Assembly: GCF_016458235.1 (NCBI RefSeq)
Contig: NZ_JAEMHK010000006.1
Coordinates: 62,001-126,000 of the forward strand
Direction of reading: 5' to 3'
Source: Geomonas propionica
GTDB taxonomy: Bacteria; Desulfobacterota; Desulfuromonadia; Geobacterales; Geobacteraceae
DNA length: 64,000 bases
The translations under genes and the position numbers were made by a program. The notes below the pieces were generated by a model, which was not told the origin of the DNA, made no database searches, and saw nothing but the letters and a program-made list of their open reading frames with translations. This document shows, one piece after another, positions 7,621 to 15,582 of the stretch (the first letter of the stretch is position 1; each line of letters opens with the position of its first letter).

Positions 7621-9624
7621 TCAGGAAGCCTGGTAGCCCAGCCCTTTCTGCTGCCGGACCGGGACGGTGACCGTCACCTCGGTCCCCTTCCCCACCGTAG
7701 AGCGCACGTCGATGTCCCCTCCGTGACGCTTCACGATGCCATAGCAGACGGTGAGCCCGAGGCCGGGCCCCTTCCCCGCCGGCTTGGTGGTGAAGAAGGG
7801 GTCGAAGATCTTGGCCAGGTTCTGGGGCGGGATGCCGCAGCCGTCGTCGCGGATCACCACCGAAACCTGCAGCGGCTCCCCGTACTTCTTCACCAGGGCG
7901 GTGCTGATGTCGATCCGGCCGCCGTTGGGGAGGGCGCTCTTCGCGTTCTGCAGCAGGTTCACGTAGACCTCCAGCAACTTCACGAAGTCCCCCTCGATCC
8001 GGGGCACCTCCGCGTCCTGCTGCAGCGTGACCTTCACCTTCTGCTCCTCGAAGGGCCCCGACATGATCTCCAGGGTGTCCCTGAGCACCTCGTTGATGTC
8101 CATATCGCTGAAATTGCAGCGCGCCTGGGTGGTGAAGCGGACCAGGTCCTCGACGATCTTCTGGCAGCGGACCGCCGCACTCTCGATGCTCTCCAGGACG
8201 TCGATGCCATCCATCAGCTCGGGGTCGATGGGATGCGCCAGCGCGCTGCTGCGCAGCATCTGGATCGCGCCCAGGATCCCGGCCAGCGGGTTGTTCAACT
8301 CGTGGGCGGCACCGGCGATCACCTCGCCCAGGGTCGCCATCTTTTCCGACTGGATCAGCTTGGCCTGGGCCTCCTTCAGGTGCCGGGTCTTCTCTTCCAC
8401 CATCCTCTCGAGATGGCTGTTCAGCTCTCTTCTCTGCTCCTCCACCTGCTTTCTCTCGGTGATGTCCCGTATGATGACCTGGATCGACTGCTGCCCCTGG
8501 AACACGATTCCGGTCGACACCGCCTCCACGTCGATGACGGCCCCGCCTTTTTGCACCATCTTCGACTCGCGTAGCGGCGACGGCTCGCCGGTCTCGTGGA
8601 TCTGCTGGATGCGCTCCACCACCATGGCGTGGAAGTCGGGATGCACGAAGGAGAAGATGGACTGGCCGATCAGCTCCTCGGGGCGGTCCACGCCGAGCAG
8701 GTGGCAGGCCTGCTTGTTGGCGCAGACGTAGCGCCCCTCATGTTGCACGAGGATCGCCTCCGGCGCGTTCTCGAACAACTTGCGGTAGCGGTCCTCGCTC
8801 TGCGTCAGCTCCGCTTCCATCTGCTTGCGCTCGGTGATGTCCCGGAAGACCCCCCTGGTGCTGACGTGTCCGTCGGAGGTATTGCAGTTTATGCTCCCCT
8901 CGAGGATGATGCTGCGCCCGTCCTTGGCGACGAACTCGACCTCGACCCGGGGGATCCGCGCGCCGGACTTCAACTGGTCGAACATGGTGGCGCAGTGGCT
9001 CTGGCAGCAGGGCTTGATCACGTCGAAGATGTTCAGCTTGGCTACTTCCTGGTCGGTGTACCCCATGGTCTTCTTCCAGGCGTTATTCACGTAGATGAAG
9101 TTCCCTTGGGCGTCCACGCTCTGGATCAGGTCGTTGGCGTTCTCCAGGATATCGCGGTAGCGCTCCTCGCTCGCCCTCAATTCCTCTTCGGCCCGTTTGC
9201 GGTCGGTGATGTCCAGAAAGCTCTCGATCAGGTGGTCCCGCCCGTACAGTCTCACCCGGGCCACCGTTTTCACGACGGTGATGGCGTCGCCGCTGGGCCT
9301 GAGCAACTGTCGCTCGGCGTTGTCGATGCGCTGCCCCTGATCGGTGATGGGGCAGTGCCCGCTCTGCTCGGGACAGATGAAGCAGTGACAGACCGAGCCT
9401 ACCACCGCTTCCTTTGCCGTGCCGATCAACTCCACCGCCTTGGGGTTGGCATCCACGATGGTGTGGGTTTCGGCGTCGATGATGACGATGCCGACCTGCA
9501 CGGTATCGAAGACGGCGCTCAGCCGCTTACGGCTCTCCTCGAGTTCACCGGCAACGTGGCTGAAATCAAAGCAGGCGCGGGTGAGTTCCGGCGCCGCGTT
9601 TTGGGGCTCGAATATGTTAGGCAT
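7621..9624 (-). CDS. Cytosolic sensor histidine kinase with three PAS domains, the first cysteine-rich
   Basis: A 667-residue kinase without membrane segments. PAS1 (about 35-140) contains CHCFICP followed by HCP (Cys79, 81, 84, 91), a pattern seen in sensor proteins of this group that could bind metal or an Fe-S cluster. PAS2 (about 155-265) also has CCQSHC. PAS3 (about 280-390) is followed by a coiled coil, then the HisKA box AAHELNNPLAG (His441) and an HATPase domain with an N box, DDGCGIP, FDPFFTTK and GLGLT. No receiver domain is fused. The start at 9624 has AGGAG 6 bp upstream. It follows the Sel1 gene by 48 bp. A partner regulator is not evident; the sigma-54 activator at 10858 is on the other strand. 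Confidence 0.94.
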   Translation of the reverse strand: MPNIFEPQNAAPELTRACFDFSHVAGELEESRKRLSAVFDTVQVGIVIIDAETHTIVDANPKAVELIGTAKEAVVGSVCHCFICPEQSGHCPITDQGQRIDNAERQLLRPSGDAITVVKTVARVRLYGRDHLIESFLDITDRKRAEEELRASEERYRDILENANDLIQSVDAQGNFIYVNNAWKKTMGYTDQEVAKLNIFDVIKPCCQSHCATMFDQLKSGARIPRVEVEFVAKDGRSIILEGSINCNTSDGHVSTRGVFRDITERKQMEAELTQSEDRYRKLFENAPEAILVQHEGRYVCANKQACHLLGVDRPEELIGQSIFSFVHPDFHAMVVERIQQIHETGEPSPLRESKMVQKGGAVIDVEAVSTGIVFQGQQSIQVIIRDITERKQVEEQRRELNSHLERMVEEKTRHLKEAQAKLIQSEKMATLGEVIAGAAHELNNPLAGILGAIQMLRSSALAHPIDPELMDGIDVLESIESAAVRCQKIVEDLVRFTTQARCNFSDMDINEVLRDTLEIMSGPFEEQKVKVTLQQDAEVPRIEGDFVKLLEVYVNLLQNAKSALPNGGRIDISTALVKKYGEPLQVSVVIRDDGCGIPPQNLAKIFDPFFTTKPAGKGPGLGLTVCYGIVKRHGGDIDVRSTVGKGTEVTVTVPVRQQKGLGYQAS

Positions 9625-9672
9625 GGGTGACTCCTGGAAACGTATGATTCTTATGGTGATCGGCCGCCCGGG

Positions 9673-10164
9673 TCACTGGTTCGCAGCCAGTTCCTTCAGG
9701 ATCTTCTTGGCGTCGCGGTTCCCCTGCGCAGCCGCCCGGCGGAACCAGACGTCCGCCTTGTCCTGATCGGGTGCCGGCACGGCGAGCCCCTGCAGGTACA
9801 TCATGCCGAGATCATACTGCGCACTGTCAAAACCGGCGTCGGCCGCTTGCCGCAGCAGTTGGAAGGCCTTTTTGAAATCCTGGGGGACCACCTCCCCCCT
9901 TATATACACGAAGGCGAGATTCCACTGCCCCGGCGGGTAACCCTGACTGGCGGACTTCTCGTACCACTTGAGCCCCCCCAGCTTGTCCAGCGGGACCCCG
10001 ACCCCAGAAGAAAGCATGACACCGAGCTTCATCTGGGCTTCGGCGTTACCCTGCTCCGCCAACTTCTGTACCTCTTTCAAATCGGTCCCGTCGTACCCGT
10101 ACCCCGACCCGGCGCCGATGGCAACCACCATTGCTACCCACAACACCACCTGCATCAGTTTCAT
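9673..10164 (-). CDS. Secreted Sel1-repeat (TPR-like) protein
   Basis: A 163-residue product with a signal peptide (MKLMQVVLWVAMVVAIGAGSG) and then Sel1 repeats. Units such as AEAQMKLGVML, PPGQWNLAFVYIRGE and DSAQYDLGMMYLQG, each with the A/G-x-G spacing, fill most of the mature protein. Sel1 proteins are solenoid scaffolds for protein-protein contact, here in the periplasm. The start at 10164 was chosen for the signal peptide; the frame stays open 40 codons further upstream without protein-like content. The ribosome binding site is weak (GGTGG). Same strand as the PAS kinase. Confidence 0.87.
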   Translation of the reverse strand: MKLMQVVLWVAMVVAIGAGSGYGYDGTDLKEVQKLAEQGNAEAQMKLGVMLSSGVGVPLDKLGGLKWYEKSASQGYPPGQWNLAFVYIRGEVVPQDFKKAFQLLRQAADAGFDSAQYDLGMMYLQGLAVPAPDQDKADVWFRRAAAQGNRDAKKILKELAANQ

Positions 10165-10857
10165 GGCCACCGCCCTTATAGTGAATTCGTTTTTCCTTAT
10201 GCACAATACTTGCCATCCATGCCATGGTGGGGGCCGCGCCTGGTGCGAGGGGGACAGAGCGCTATGGCGCCGGGGGCTCGGCACGTATCCTGCTAGCTTC
10301 CATCCTGCCGAAGTCGCATTGACCGGTGGGAAACAGGAGAAAAGAGTCGCGCCACCTCTTGAAGCCGCACCGCCAAGTCGCTAACGCGCTGGAAGTTGGT
10401 CATTTGCCCCACGCGCCCTCGGCACCGTCGCCGTCCCTGGACAGGCGCCCTTCAGGGGCTTCGCCGCGCCCTGGGCGGGTAAAGTGTTGGAAAAGCCCCA
10501 CCTGCGTGCGTCAAATAACACAGTACGGAGAAAAAAGTCCTTGCGCCACGCGGCGCTGAAAAATCGGGCCGCTGCAGCCGTAGCACTGGGGCAAATGTCC
10601 CAAACATGGGTGATATCCCCCACTGCCCGGTGTAAAGGACCCATTGCTGCACCGGCCAAGATCTGCCAGGCCCTGCTCCGCACCAGACAGGGCCCCTATA
10701 TGCTAAAAAAACAATACACAAATTATTAAATAAATGATAAAGTTCAGCCGCCTGCTGACCGGCATGGGGACCCGCCCCGCAACTTGACCGACACCGGTCT
10801 CAGCCTATCGAGAATCTGCGGACTCTCCCGCAGCAGGTCCAGGAAGGAACCGTCACC
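10165..10857. other. Long intergenic region between divergent genes, no gene seen
   Basis: About 690 bp between the Sel1 gene (minus) and the sigma-54 activator (plus). Short open frames exist on both strands but have no convincing ribosome binding site or protein character. The last 130 bp before the activator include an AT-rich stretch (about 10698-10742) that is the likely promoter area, but no clear -35/-10 pair stands out. A conserved RNA cannot be excluded by eye. Confidence 0.5.
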
Positions 10858-12351
10858 ATGAGTAAAAACAGGATCTTGGTCGTCGACGACGAAAAGCTGA
10901 TCTCCTGGTCCCTCGCCGCCAGCCTCAAAAAGGACGGCTACGAGGTGGATACGGCCGCTTCCGGTGCCGAGGCTGTTCAGAAATTCGAGATCTTCAAGCC
11001 TGACCTGGTCATGCTGGACATCTGCCTTCCCGATACCAGCGGCCTCGAGCTGCTGAAGCGGTTCAAGGCGACCAACGAGGACCTCTACGTCATCATGATC
11101 ACCGCCTACGCCAACGCCGACTCGGCGGTGCAGGCGCTGCAGGACGGCGCGGAGGACTATTTCGGTAAGCCCTTCAACCTCGAGGCGGTCAAGCACGTGG
11201 TGGAGCGGGCCTTCGAGAAACGGCGGCTCAAGAAGGAGGTCGATTACTTCCGAAACGAGCTGCGCAGGAAGTCGGACAACGAGAAGATGGTGGGCAACAG
11301 CCCCAAGATGATCGAAGTCTTCAAGATGATCAAGATCTGCGCCGATGCCGACGCCAAGACGGTGCTGATCACCGGCGAGAGCGGGACCGGCAAGGAACTG
11401 GTCGCCAAGGCGATCCACTACCACAGTGCGCGGGCCGACGCCCCCTTCATCGAGGTAAACTGCGCGTCGATCCCGGAGAACCTGCTGGAAAACGAGCTCT
11501 TCGGCCATGAAAAAGGGGCCTACACCGACGCCTCCCGGCGCCAGAAAGGGGTCTTCGAACTGGCCGAGGGAGGATCGGTGTTCCTGGACGAGATCGGGGA
11601 CATGCCCTACCAGATGCAGGCCAAGATCCTGAAGGCGACCGAGACCAAACGCTTCCGCAGGCTCGGGGGGCAGGAGGACGTCGAGGCCAACGTGCGGATC
11701 ATCACCGCAACGCACCAGGACCTCCCCAAGATGGTTAAGGAAGGAAGGTTCCGCGGCGACCTTTTCTTCAGGCTCAACGTGATGAATATCTGCCTCCCCA
11801 AGCTCAGAGAGCGCAAGGAGGATATCGAATCGCTGGTGCAGTACTTCGTCGACGCCCTGAACGAGGAGTACGGTAGAAGTGTCAGCCATGCCTCGCCGGA
11901 AACCCTGGAATACCTGACCAGATACGACTGGCCCGGCAACGTCCGCGAGTTGCGCAACTGCGTGGAGCGCCTCATGATGCTGGAACAGGGGAAGGTGTTG
12001 ACGCCTGAATTTTTGAGCCCGGAGATCAAGCAGAGCAAGGTCGCCGCGCAGGAACCGGACAGCCCCGGGATGATCAGCTCCGACTTCGCCGGCGAGCACA
12101 TCGTGCTCCCGTCCACCGGCATCTCCCTCGAAGAACTGGAAAAGATGCTGATCCAGCTCGCTTTGAAGAAGTCCGGCGGAAACCAGTCCAAGGCCGCCAA
12201 GTTCCTGAAGACGAGCAGGGATACCCTGCGTTACCGGATGAAGAAGTTCGGGCTGTCCGAGTCGGGAAAGGATGGGGAGAACGACGGGTTCGAGGCGTCG
12301 GTTTCCGGCAGTGCCCCCCAGGCCTCCGCCGACAACCTCAGGTGGGTCTGA
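10858..12351 (+). CDS. NtrC-family sigma-54-dependent response regulator
   Basis: A 497-residue activator. The receiver domain (1-120) has VDDEK, phosphoacceptor Asp54 and Lys104. The AAA+ domain (about 140-380) has Walker A GESGTGKE (173-180), Walker B VFLDEIGD and the arginine-finger region. The C-terminal Fis-type helix-turn-helix is NQSKAAKFLKTSRDTLRYRM. The sigma-54 contact loop reads GAYTDA (220-225) instead of the consensus GAFTGA. A Ser/Gly-rich tail follows the DNA-binding domain. No cognate kinase is adjacent on the same strand. The GAAGGAA 8 bp before the ATG serves as ribosome binding site. Confidence 0.95.
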   Translation: MSKNRILVVDDEKLISWSLAASLKKDGYEVDTAASGAEAVQKFEIFKPDLVMLDICLPDTSGLELLKRFKATNEDLYVIMITAYANADSAVQALQDGAEDYFGKPFNLEAVKHVVERAFEKRRLKKEVDYFRNELRRKSDNEKMVGNSPKMIEVFKMIKICADADAKTVLITGESGTGKELVAKAIHYHSARADAPFIEVNCASIPENLLENELFGHEKGAYTDASRRQKGVFELAEGGSVFLDEIGDMPYQMQAKILKATETKRFRRLGGQEDVEANVRIITATHQDLPKMVKEGRFRGDLFFRLNVMNICLPKLRERKEDIESLVQYFVDALNEEYGRSVSHASPETLEYLTRYDWPGNVRELRNCVERLMMLEQGKVLTPEFLSPEIKQSKVAAQEPDSPGMISSDFAGEHIVLPSTGISLEELEKMLIQLALKKSGGNQSKAAKFLKTSRDTLRYRMKKFGLSESGKDGENDGFEASVSGSAPQASADNLRWV

Positions 12352-12394
12352 CCTCCATCGCCCCCCCTTACTGCAACGCCCCAGCGACGGCAAC

Positions 12395-12428
12395 AAAAAC
12401 GGCCCGGAGGGAAACTCCCCCCGGGCCG
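12395..12428 (-). terminator. Intrinsic terminator of the PpiC lipoprotein gene
   Basis: The hairpin CGGCCCGGaGGG / CCCcCCGGGCCG (12400-12428) lies between convergent genes. Read on the minus strand it is followed by TTTTTG (12399-12395), so it best serves the gene ending at 12451. In the plus direction it lacks a T-run but may still help end the activator transcript. Confidence 0.8.
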
Positions 12429-12450
12429 ATCTGCGTGATGACGCCCGCTG

Positions 12451-13419
12451 CTAGACCTTTTCGATCTTCGCCTTTTGGCGCAACTCGGTCAGGAAGGCGG
12501 CCACGGCCTTGCGAGTCTGCTCCATCTTCAGATACTGAACGATCTGGAACTTGACGGCGTCGAAGCTGTCCGTGGAAGGGGCGATCCGCTCCTGCAGCTT
12601 GATGATGTGAAAGCCGAATTCCGACTCCACCACCTTGCTGATCTCGCCCGGTTTCAGGGCATAAGCGGCCTTCTCGAAGGGGGCGGTCATCTGTCCTTTG
12701 CCGAAAATGCCCAGTTCCCCACCCTTGGTACGGCTGGGACAGGTCGACTCGGCCTTTGCGGCTGCCGCGAAGTCCTCACCCTTTTGCACCCTGCTCAAGA
12801 GTGCCTCCGCCTTCTCGCGTGCCTTTTTCTTCTCCTCGCCCCCCCCCTTCTGGTCTACGCTCACCAGGATGTGGCTCGCACGCAGGCGCTCGCCTTTTTG
12901 GAACAGTTTCACCTTGTTGTCGTCGTAGAACTTCTTCGCCTCGGCATCGGTGCAGGTGGCCTTGGCCGAGAACTGCTGATCCACGAAATAGTTGACCACG
13001 ATCTCTTTGCGCATCGACTCCCGCACCTCGGCCTCGGTCATCCCGGTCGCCTTCAGCGCTTTTTCGTACTCCTCCTTGGTCGGGAAGGCCGCGCGGTTTT
13101 TCTGGTACTGCTGGTCGACCAGTTGGTCCAGGTTCTTTATCTGCAGTTTCTTCCCTTCCTGGTACAACAGCTCCGCCGAGGTCAATTGCTCGAGGGCGGC
13201 GTCGGTGGCCTTTTTCATCTGTTCCGGCGGCAGCTTCTGGTTGACCTGGTTTTGCGCCAGGAGGGTCTTCACGGCACGGTCCAGCTCCGGCTTGGTGATG
13301 GTGGTGCCGTTCACCTTGGCGACGGGGGCGCCACCGCCCCCTTTCTCAGAGCACCCCGGGAGCACACACAGGGCCAGCACCGCCGCTGTGGCCGGTATCC
13401 AATTCTTCAACGCAGACAT
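12451..13419 (-). CDS. Parvulin-type peptidyl-prolyl isomerase lipoprotein (PpiC/SurA/PrsA family)
   Basis: Assists folding of exported proteins outside the cytoplasmic membrane. The 322-residue product has a lipoprotein signal with lipobox LPGCS (Cys at about residue 24). A SurA_N-like helical region follows (about 35-170), then a parvulin domain (about 180-280) with RASHILVSV, GGELGIFGKGQM and FGFHIIKLQE. The start at 13419 has AAGGAGA upstream; the open frame continues 24 codons further but would bury the signal peptide. A terminator follows at 12395-12428. Confidence 0.93.
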   Translation of the reverse strand: MSALKNWIPATAAVLALCVLPGCSEKGGGGAPVAKVNGTTITKPELDRAVKTLLAQNQVNQKLPPEQMKKATDAALEQLTSAELLYQEGKKLQIKNLDQLVDQQYQKNRAAFPTKEEYEKALKATGMTEAEVRESMRKEIVVNYFVDQQFSAKATCTDAEAKKFYDDNKVKLFQKGERLRASHILVSVDQKGGGEEKKKAREKAEALLSRVQKGEDFAAAAKAESTCPSRTKGGELGIFGKGQMTAPFEKAAYALKPGEISKVVESEFGFHIIKLQERIAPSTDSFDAVKFQIVQYLKMEQTRKAVAAFLTELRQKAKIEKV

Positions 13420-13446
13420 GGAATCTCCTTTTATCAAATGTAATGA

Positions 13447-13475
13447 AATGTAAAGCTGGCAGCTTTGCACAGCAA
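13447..13475 (-). promoter_or_regulatory. Putative sigma-70 promoter for the PpiC lipoprotein gene
   Basis: Minus-strand TTGCTG (13475-13470), 17-bp spacer, TACATT (13452-13447), ending about 28 bp upstream of the start codon. A moderate match. Confidence 0.4.
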
Positions 13476-13716
13476 GAGCCGTACCCGGCAACGATCTGGG
13501 GCAAAACCGTCATCCAACGCCCGTCACCGCGCCGGGGCCGGTTCAGGTAATTGTTCAGAATTGCAAAACTTTGTGGGGGTAGCCACTGCGGATGCACCGC
13601 CGCGCCACATAAGCCGTCACCCAACCGGCAAGGGAGGTGGGGCATTTCACCCACCCCATGGGGGGGAACCGGGCGGCTCCGTGTTGAATCGCTATGTCGC
13701 GGATCAACAGGCGGCG
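13476..13716. other. Intergenic stretch without a recognised element
   Basis: Part of the 351-bp gap between the PpiC gene and the next minus-strand gene. I see no ribosome binding site with a plausible frame and no known riboswitch core. The isolated GCCACTG near 13580 resembles one short piece of the cobalamin riboswitch, but the rest of that motif is absent. Confidence 0.4.
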
Positions 13717-13745
13717 AAAAAAAGGCCGCGCCTTGCGGTGCGGCC
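13717..13745 (-). terminator. Intrinsic terminator downstream of the Gly-rich protein gene
   Basis: On the minus strand GGCCGC pairs with GCGGCC around a GCAA-containing loop (13745-13724), followed by seven T residues (13723-13717). It lies 25 bp beyond the stop codon at 13771. Confidence 0.85.
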
Positions 13746-13770
13746 AGAAGGAGCCCCTGCCGTAGATACC

Positions 13771-14151
13771 TTACTGCCCGGTGCCGCCAGTCCCGCCCAT
13801 ACCGCCGGTCCCACCACCAGTGCCGCCGGTACCGCCCATGCCACCGGTGCCGCTAGGACCGCCTAGAGGCGGTGTGCCGTAGTTGGGCTGCGTCCCGGAG
13901 GCACCGGTCCCCGTGCTTTTCCTGGTATGTTTCCTGGTCTTCTTGCTGCTTTTCTTTCTTTTCTTCTTGGTCTTGGTCTTCGGCTTGGCCGTTTCGGCAC
14001 TTCCCTGGTCGCTCTGGGTTCCGGACGACATACCGGTCCCCTGCCCCCCGGTGTATCCCGAATCGGTTCCGGTCGTGTCTGCCGCCCAGACCATTCCAGC
14101 GAAAGATACTGCTACTAGCGCGGTTACGATGGTGGTCAACACTCTTTTCAT
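13771..14151 (-). CDS. Secreted low-complexity protein: basic centre, Gly/Thr-rich tail
   Basis: No family recognised. The 126-residue product has a signal peptide (MKRVLTTIVTALVAVSFAGMVWA, cleavage after VWA) and a Gly/Ser/Thr linker. A strongly basic block of about 20 Lys/Arg residues (about 62-82) follows, and the tail (about 97-126) is built of GGMGGTGGTG units. The start at 14151 has GGGAGG 7 bp upstream and gives a proper signal peptide. A promoter and a terminator flank it, so it is monocistronic. The composition suggests an exported, disordered, possibly nucleic-acid- or envelope-binding protein; this is an inference. Confidence 0.7.
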   Translation of the reverse strand: MKRVLTTIVTALVAVSFAGMVWAADTTGTDSGYTGGQGTGMSSGTQSDQGSAETAKPKTKTKKKRKKSSKKTRKHTRKSTGTGASGTQPNYGTPPLGGPSGTGGMGGTGGTGGGTGGMGGTGGTGQ

Positions 14152-14185
14152 AATGATCCTCCCGAGTTTGATAAACGACCGACAC

Positions 14186-14213
14186 ACTATAGCACAACAT
14201 TAATTTTTACCAA
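14186..14213 (-). promoter_or_regulatory. Putative sigma-70 promoter for the Gly-rich protein gene
   Basis: Minus-strand TTGGTA (14213-14208), 16-bp spacer, TATAGT (14191-14186), with a leader of about 30 nt to the start at 14151. Confidence 0.55.
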
Positions 14214-14270
14214 TTATTCGCTTGGCATTTTTTAGCAATGGCGGGAACGGGGTTTCTTCACCCTCCTCGC

Positions 14271-14299
14271 TTGACATGTTAATCTATTGTAGTTATAAC
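14271..14299 (+). promoter_or_regulatory. Near-consensus sigma-70 promoter for the 54-aa gene
   Basis: TTGACA (14271-14276), exactly 17 bp, TATAAC (14294-14299). The start codon at 14336 follows after about 30 nt of leader with an AAGGAGA site. Eleven of twelve hexamer bases match consensus. Confidence 0.85.
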
Positions 14300-14335
14300 A
14301 CTCTAATCTAAAAAACCACAAAGGAGAGCGGCACG

Positions 14336-14500
14336 TTGAAAAAGATGAAACCTTTCGATCTGGCCCATGAGCAGTACCAGCTACTGATGACAAAGTTCAA
14401 GAACACTAAGGACCTGCGGGAAAAGAACATCCTCTTCAGAAGGCTCACCAACCTGCTGGCAGTCATGGAATTCCTAATATCCATCCACAAACCTCACTGA
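14336..14500 (+). CDS. Small conserved-looking protein, 54 residues, TTG start
   Basis: No named family. The product begins MKKMKPFDLAHEQYQLLMTK and ends FLISIHKPH. It is charged and helical with a hydrophobic C-terminal third and has no signal peptide, so it is probably a cytosolic small helical protein. The TTG at 14336 is preferred because AAGGAGA lies 8 bp upstream; an in-frame ATG three codons later would be slightly too far. A near-consensus promoter at 14271-14299 points straight at it. The GC-rich hairpin CCAGGAAGCG / CGCTCCCTGG just after the stop could end transcription but lacks a T-run. Confidence 0.7.
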   Translation: MKKMKPFDLAHEQYQLLMTKFKNTKDLREKNILFRRLTNLLAVMEFLISIHKPH

Positions 14501-14603
14501 ACCCTTTGATCCAGGAAGCGTAGTCTTGCGCTCCCTGGCATCCAGTGGGCACGCACTTACCCCTTTGCCATCAAACGAGTGGCGGAATCCTTGATTGAGT
14601 TCA

Positions 14604-14612
14604 TGCTATAAT
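14604..14612 (+). promoter_or_regulatory. Extended -10 promoter for the CHAD gene
   Basis: TGcTATAAT at 14604-14612. The hexamer overlaps an upstream ATG (14611), so that ATG cannot be the start if this promoter is used. Transcription would begin near 14619, just ahead of the ATG at 14635. Confidence 0.5.
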
Positions 14613-14634
14613 GCTGTCAGTCTGGGTGATAGCT

Positions 14635-15582
14635 ATGAGTATTCCCGCCGATCACATCCCTTCCCCGCAACTCCGTCCGGCACGCCTGTGGTTTGCCGCC
14701 TCGCACCTCCTTGCCATGCTGCAGCAAGAATTCTTCGTCCGCTGGCGCGGTGCCGTCCGGGGGCTCGACCTGGACGCGGTGCACGACCTGCGCGTCGCTT
14801 CCAGGCGCCTGCGGGAGGGGCTCGCCCTGTTCGCCCCCCTTCTGCCGGGGAAGAAGGTGGCGAGGCTGTCGCGCAGGGTGAAAAGGCTCACTACCCTTCT
14901 GGGAGAACTACGTAACGTCGACGAGGCCCTCGCCTTCTTCTCCGGGCTTAATCGGGAGCAAGGCGGCGGTGGACCGGCGCTGGCCGGCCTGCTGCGCACG
15001 CTGTCGAAAGAAAGGGACGCGGCCCAAACCGAACTGGCACAAGCACTGCCCAGATTGCGTGCGGGGAACCTGAAAAAGGAACTGGCGCGGTTATTGGGGC
15101 ATCCGAATCCCTTCCGGCCAAGCGGTATCGACCCCTTCATGGACGTCGCCCTCTTTGCAGAAGCGGCCTTGGCCGAGCGGGTCACGCTGGTCGAGGAGCT
15201 TTTCCCGGCCGCGCTACGGGAGGAGGACGCGGTGGCCCAGCACCGGCTGCGCATCGCCTTCAAGAAGCTGCGCTACCGGCTGGAGATCCTGGCACCGCTG
15301 TTGGAAGACGAAGGGGATCAACTGCGCCAGGTCCTCAAGCGCTACCAGGACCTCCTGGGAAGCCTGCACGACCTGGATGTTTTCGCGGAGATGGTGGAAC
15401 AGCGGGTGGCACAGGGAGCGGGCCGGGAAGAACTGCTGCAGGTGCTGGCCGGGCAGCGGGCGGTACTTTTCGGGAGTTTGATGCAGGCGCACCGGGAGCA
15501 GCCGATCGAACCACTGACGCGTGCGATCAGCGCGGAGCTTCGCCTTCCCCGCACGCCAGCCCCAGTAGGAAGGCAGAGGTAG
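14635..15582 (+). CDS. CHAD domain protein
   Basis: CHAD (conserved histidine alpha-helical domain) proteins bind inorganic polyphosphate and often localise to polyphosphate granules. The 315-residue product has the family pattern: VHDLRVASRRLREGL near residue 45, RRVKRLTTLLGELRNVDEAL, and the second-half repeat AQHRLRIAFKKLRYRLE. It lacks the CYTH/triphosphatase domain sometimes fused to CHAD. The start MSIPADH was chosen because the ATG eight codons earlier sits inside a likely -10 element. Its 3' end overlaps the convergent M28 peptidase gene by 56 bp. Confidence 0.9.
   Translation: MSIPADHIPSPQLRPARLWFAASHLLAMLQQEFFVRWRGAVRGLDLDAVHDLRVASRRLREGLALFAPLLPGKKVARLSRRVKRLTTLLGELRNVDEALAFFSGLNREQGGGGPALAGLLRTLSKERDAAQTELAQALPRLRAGNLKKELARLLGHPNPFRPSGIDPFMDVALFAEAALAERVTLVEELFPAALREEDAVAQHRLRIAFKKLRYRLEILAPLLEDEGDQLRQVLKRYQDLLGSLHDLDVFAEMVEQRVAQGAGREELLQVLAGQRAVLFGSLMQAHREQPIEPLTRAISAELRLPRTPAPVGRQR

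Noticed and set aside
10654-10668. Sigma-54-like TGGCA...TTGGC on the minus strand
   Set aside because: GG-to-GC spacing is one base short, and it is almost 500 bp from the Sel1 gene.
13560-13640. Cobalamin-riboswitch-like GCCACTG
   Set aside because: Only this short box matches; the B12 box core (GCAACTG-type context), the conserved stems and a B12-related target gene are absent.
13771-13870. CRISPR-like or microsatellite repeat in the Gly-rich gene
   Set aside because: The repeats are in-frame Gly/Thr/Met codons (GGMGGT) of a coding sequence, with no spacers.
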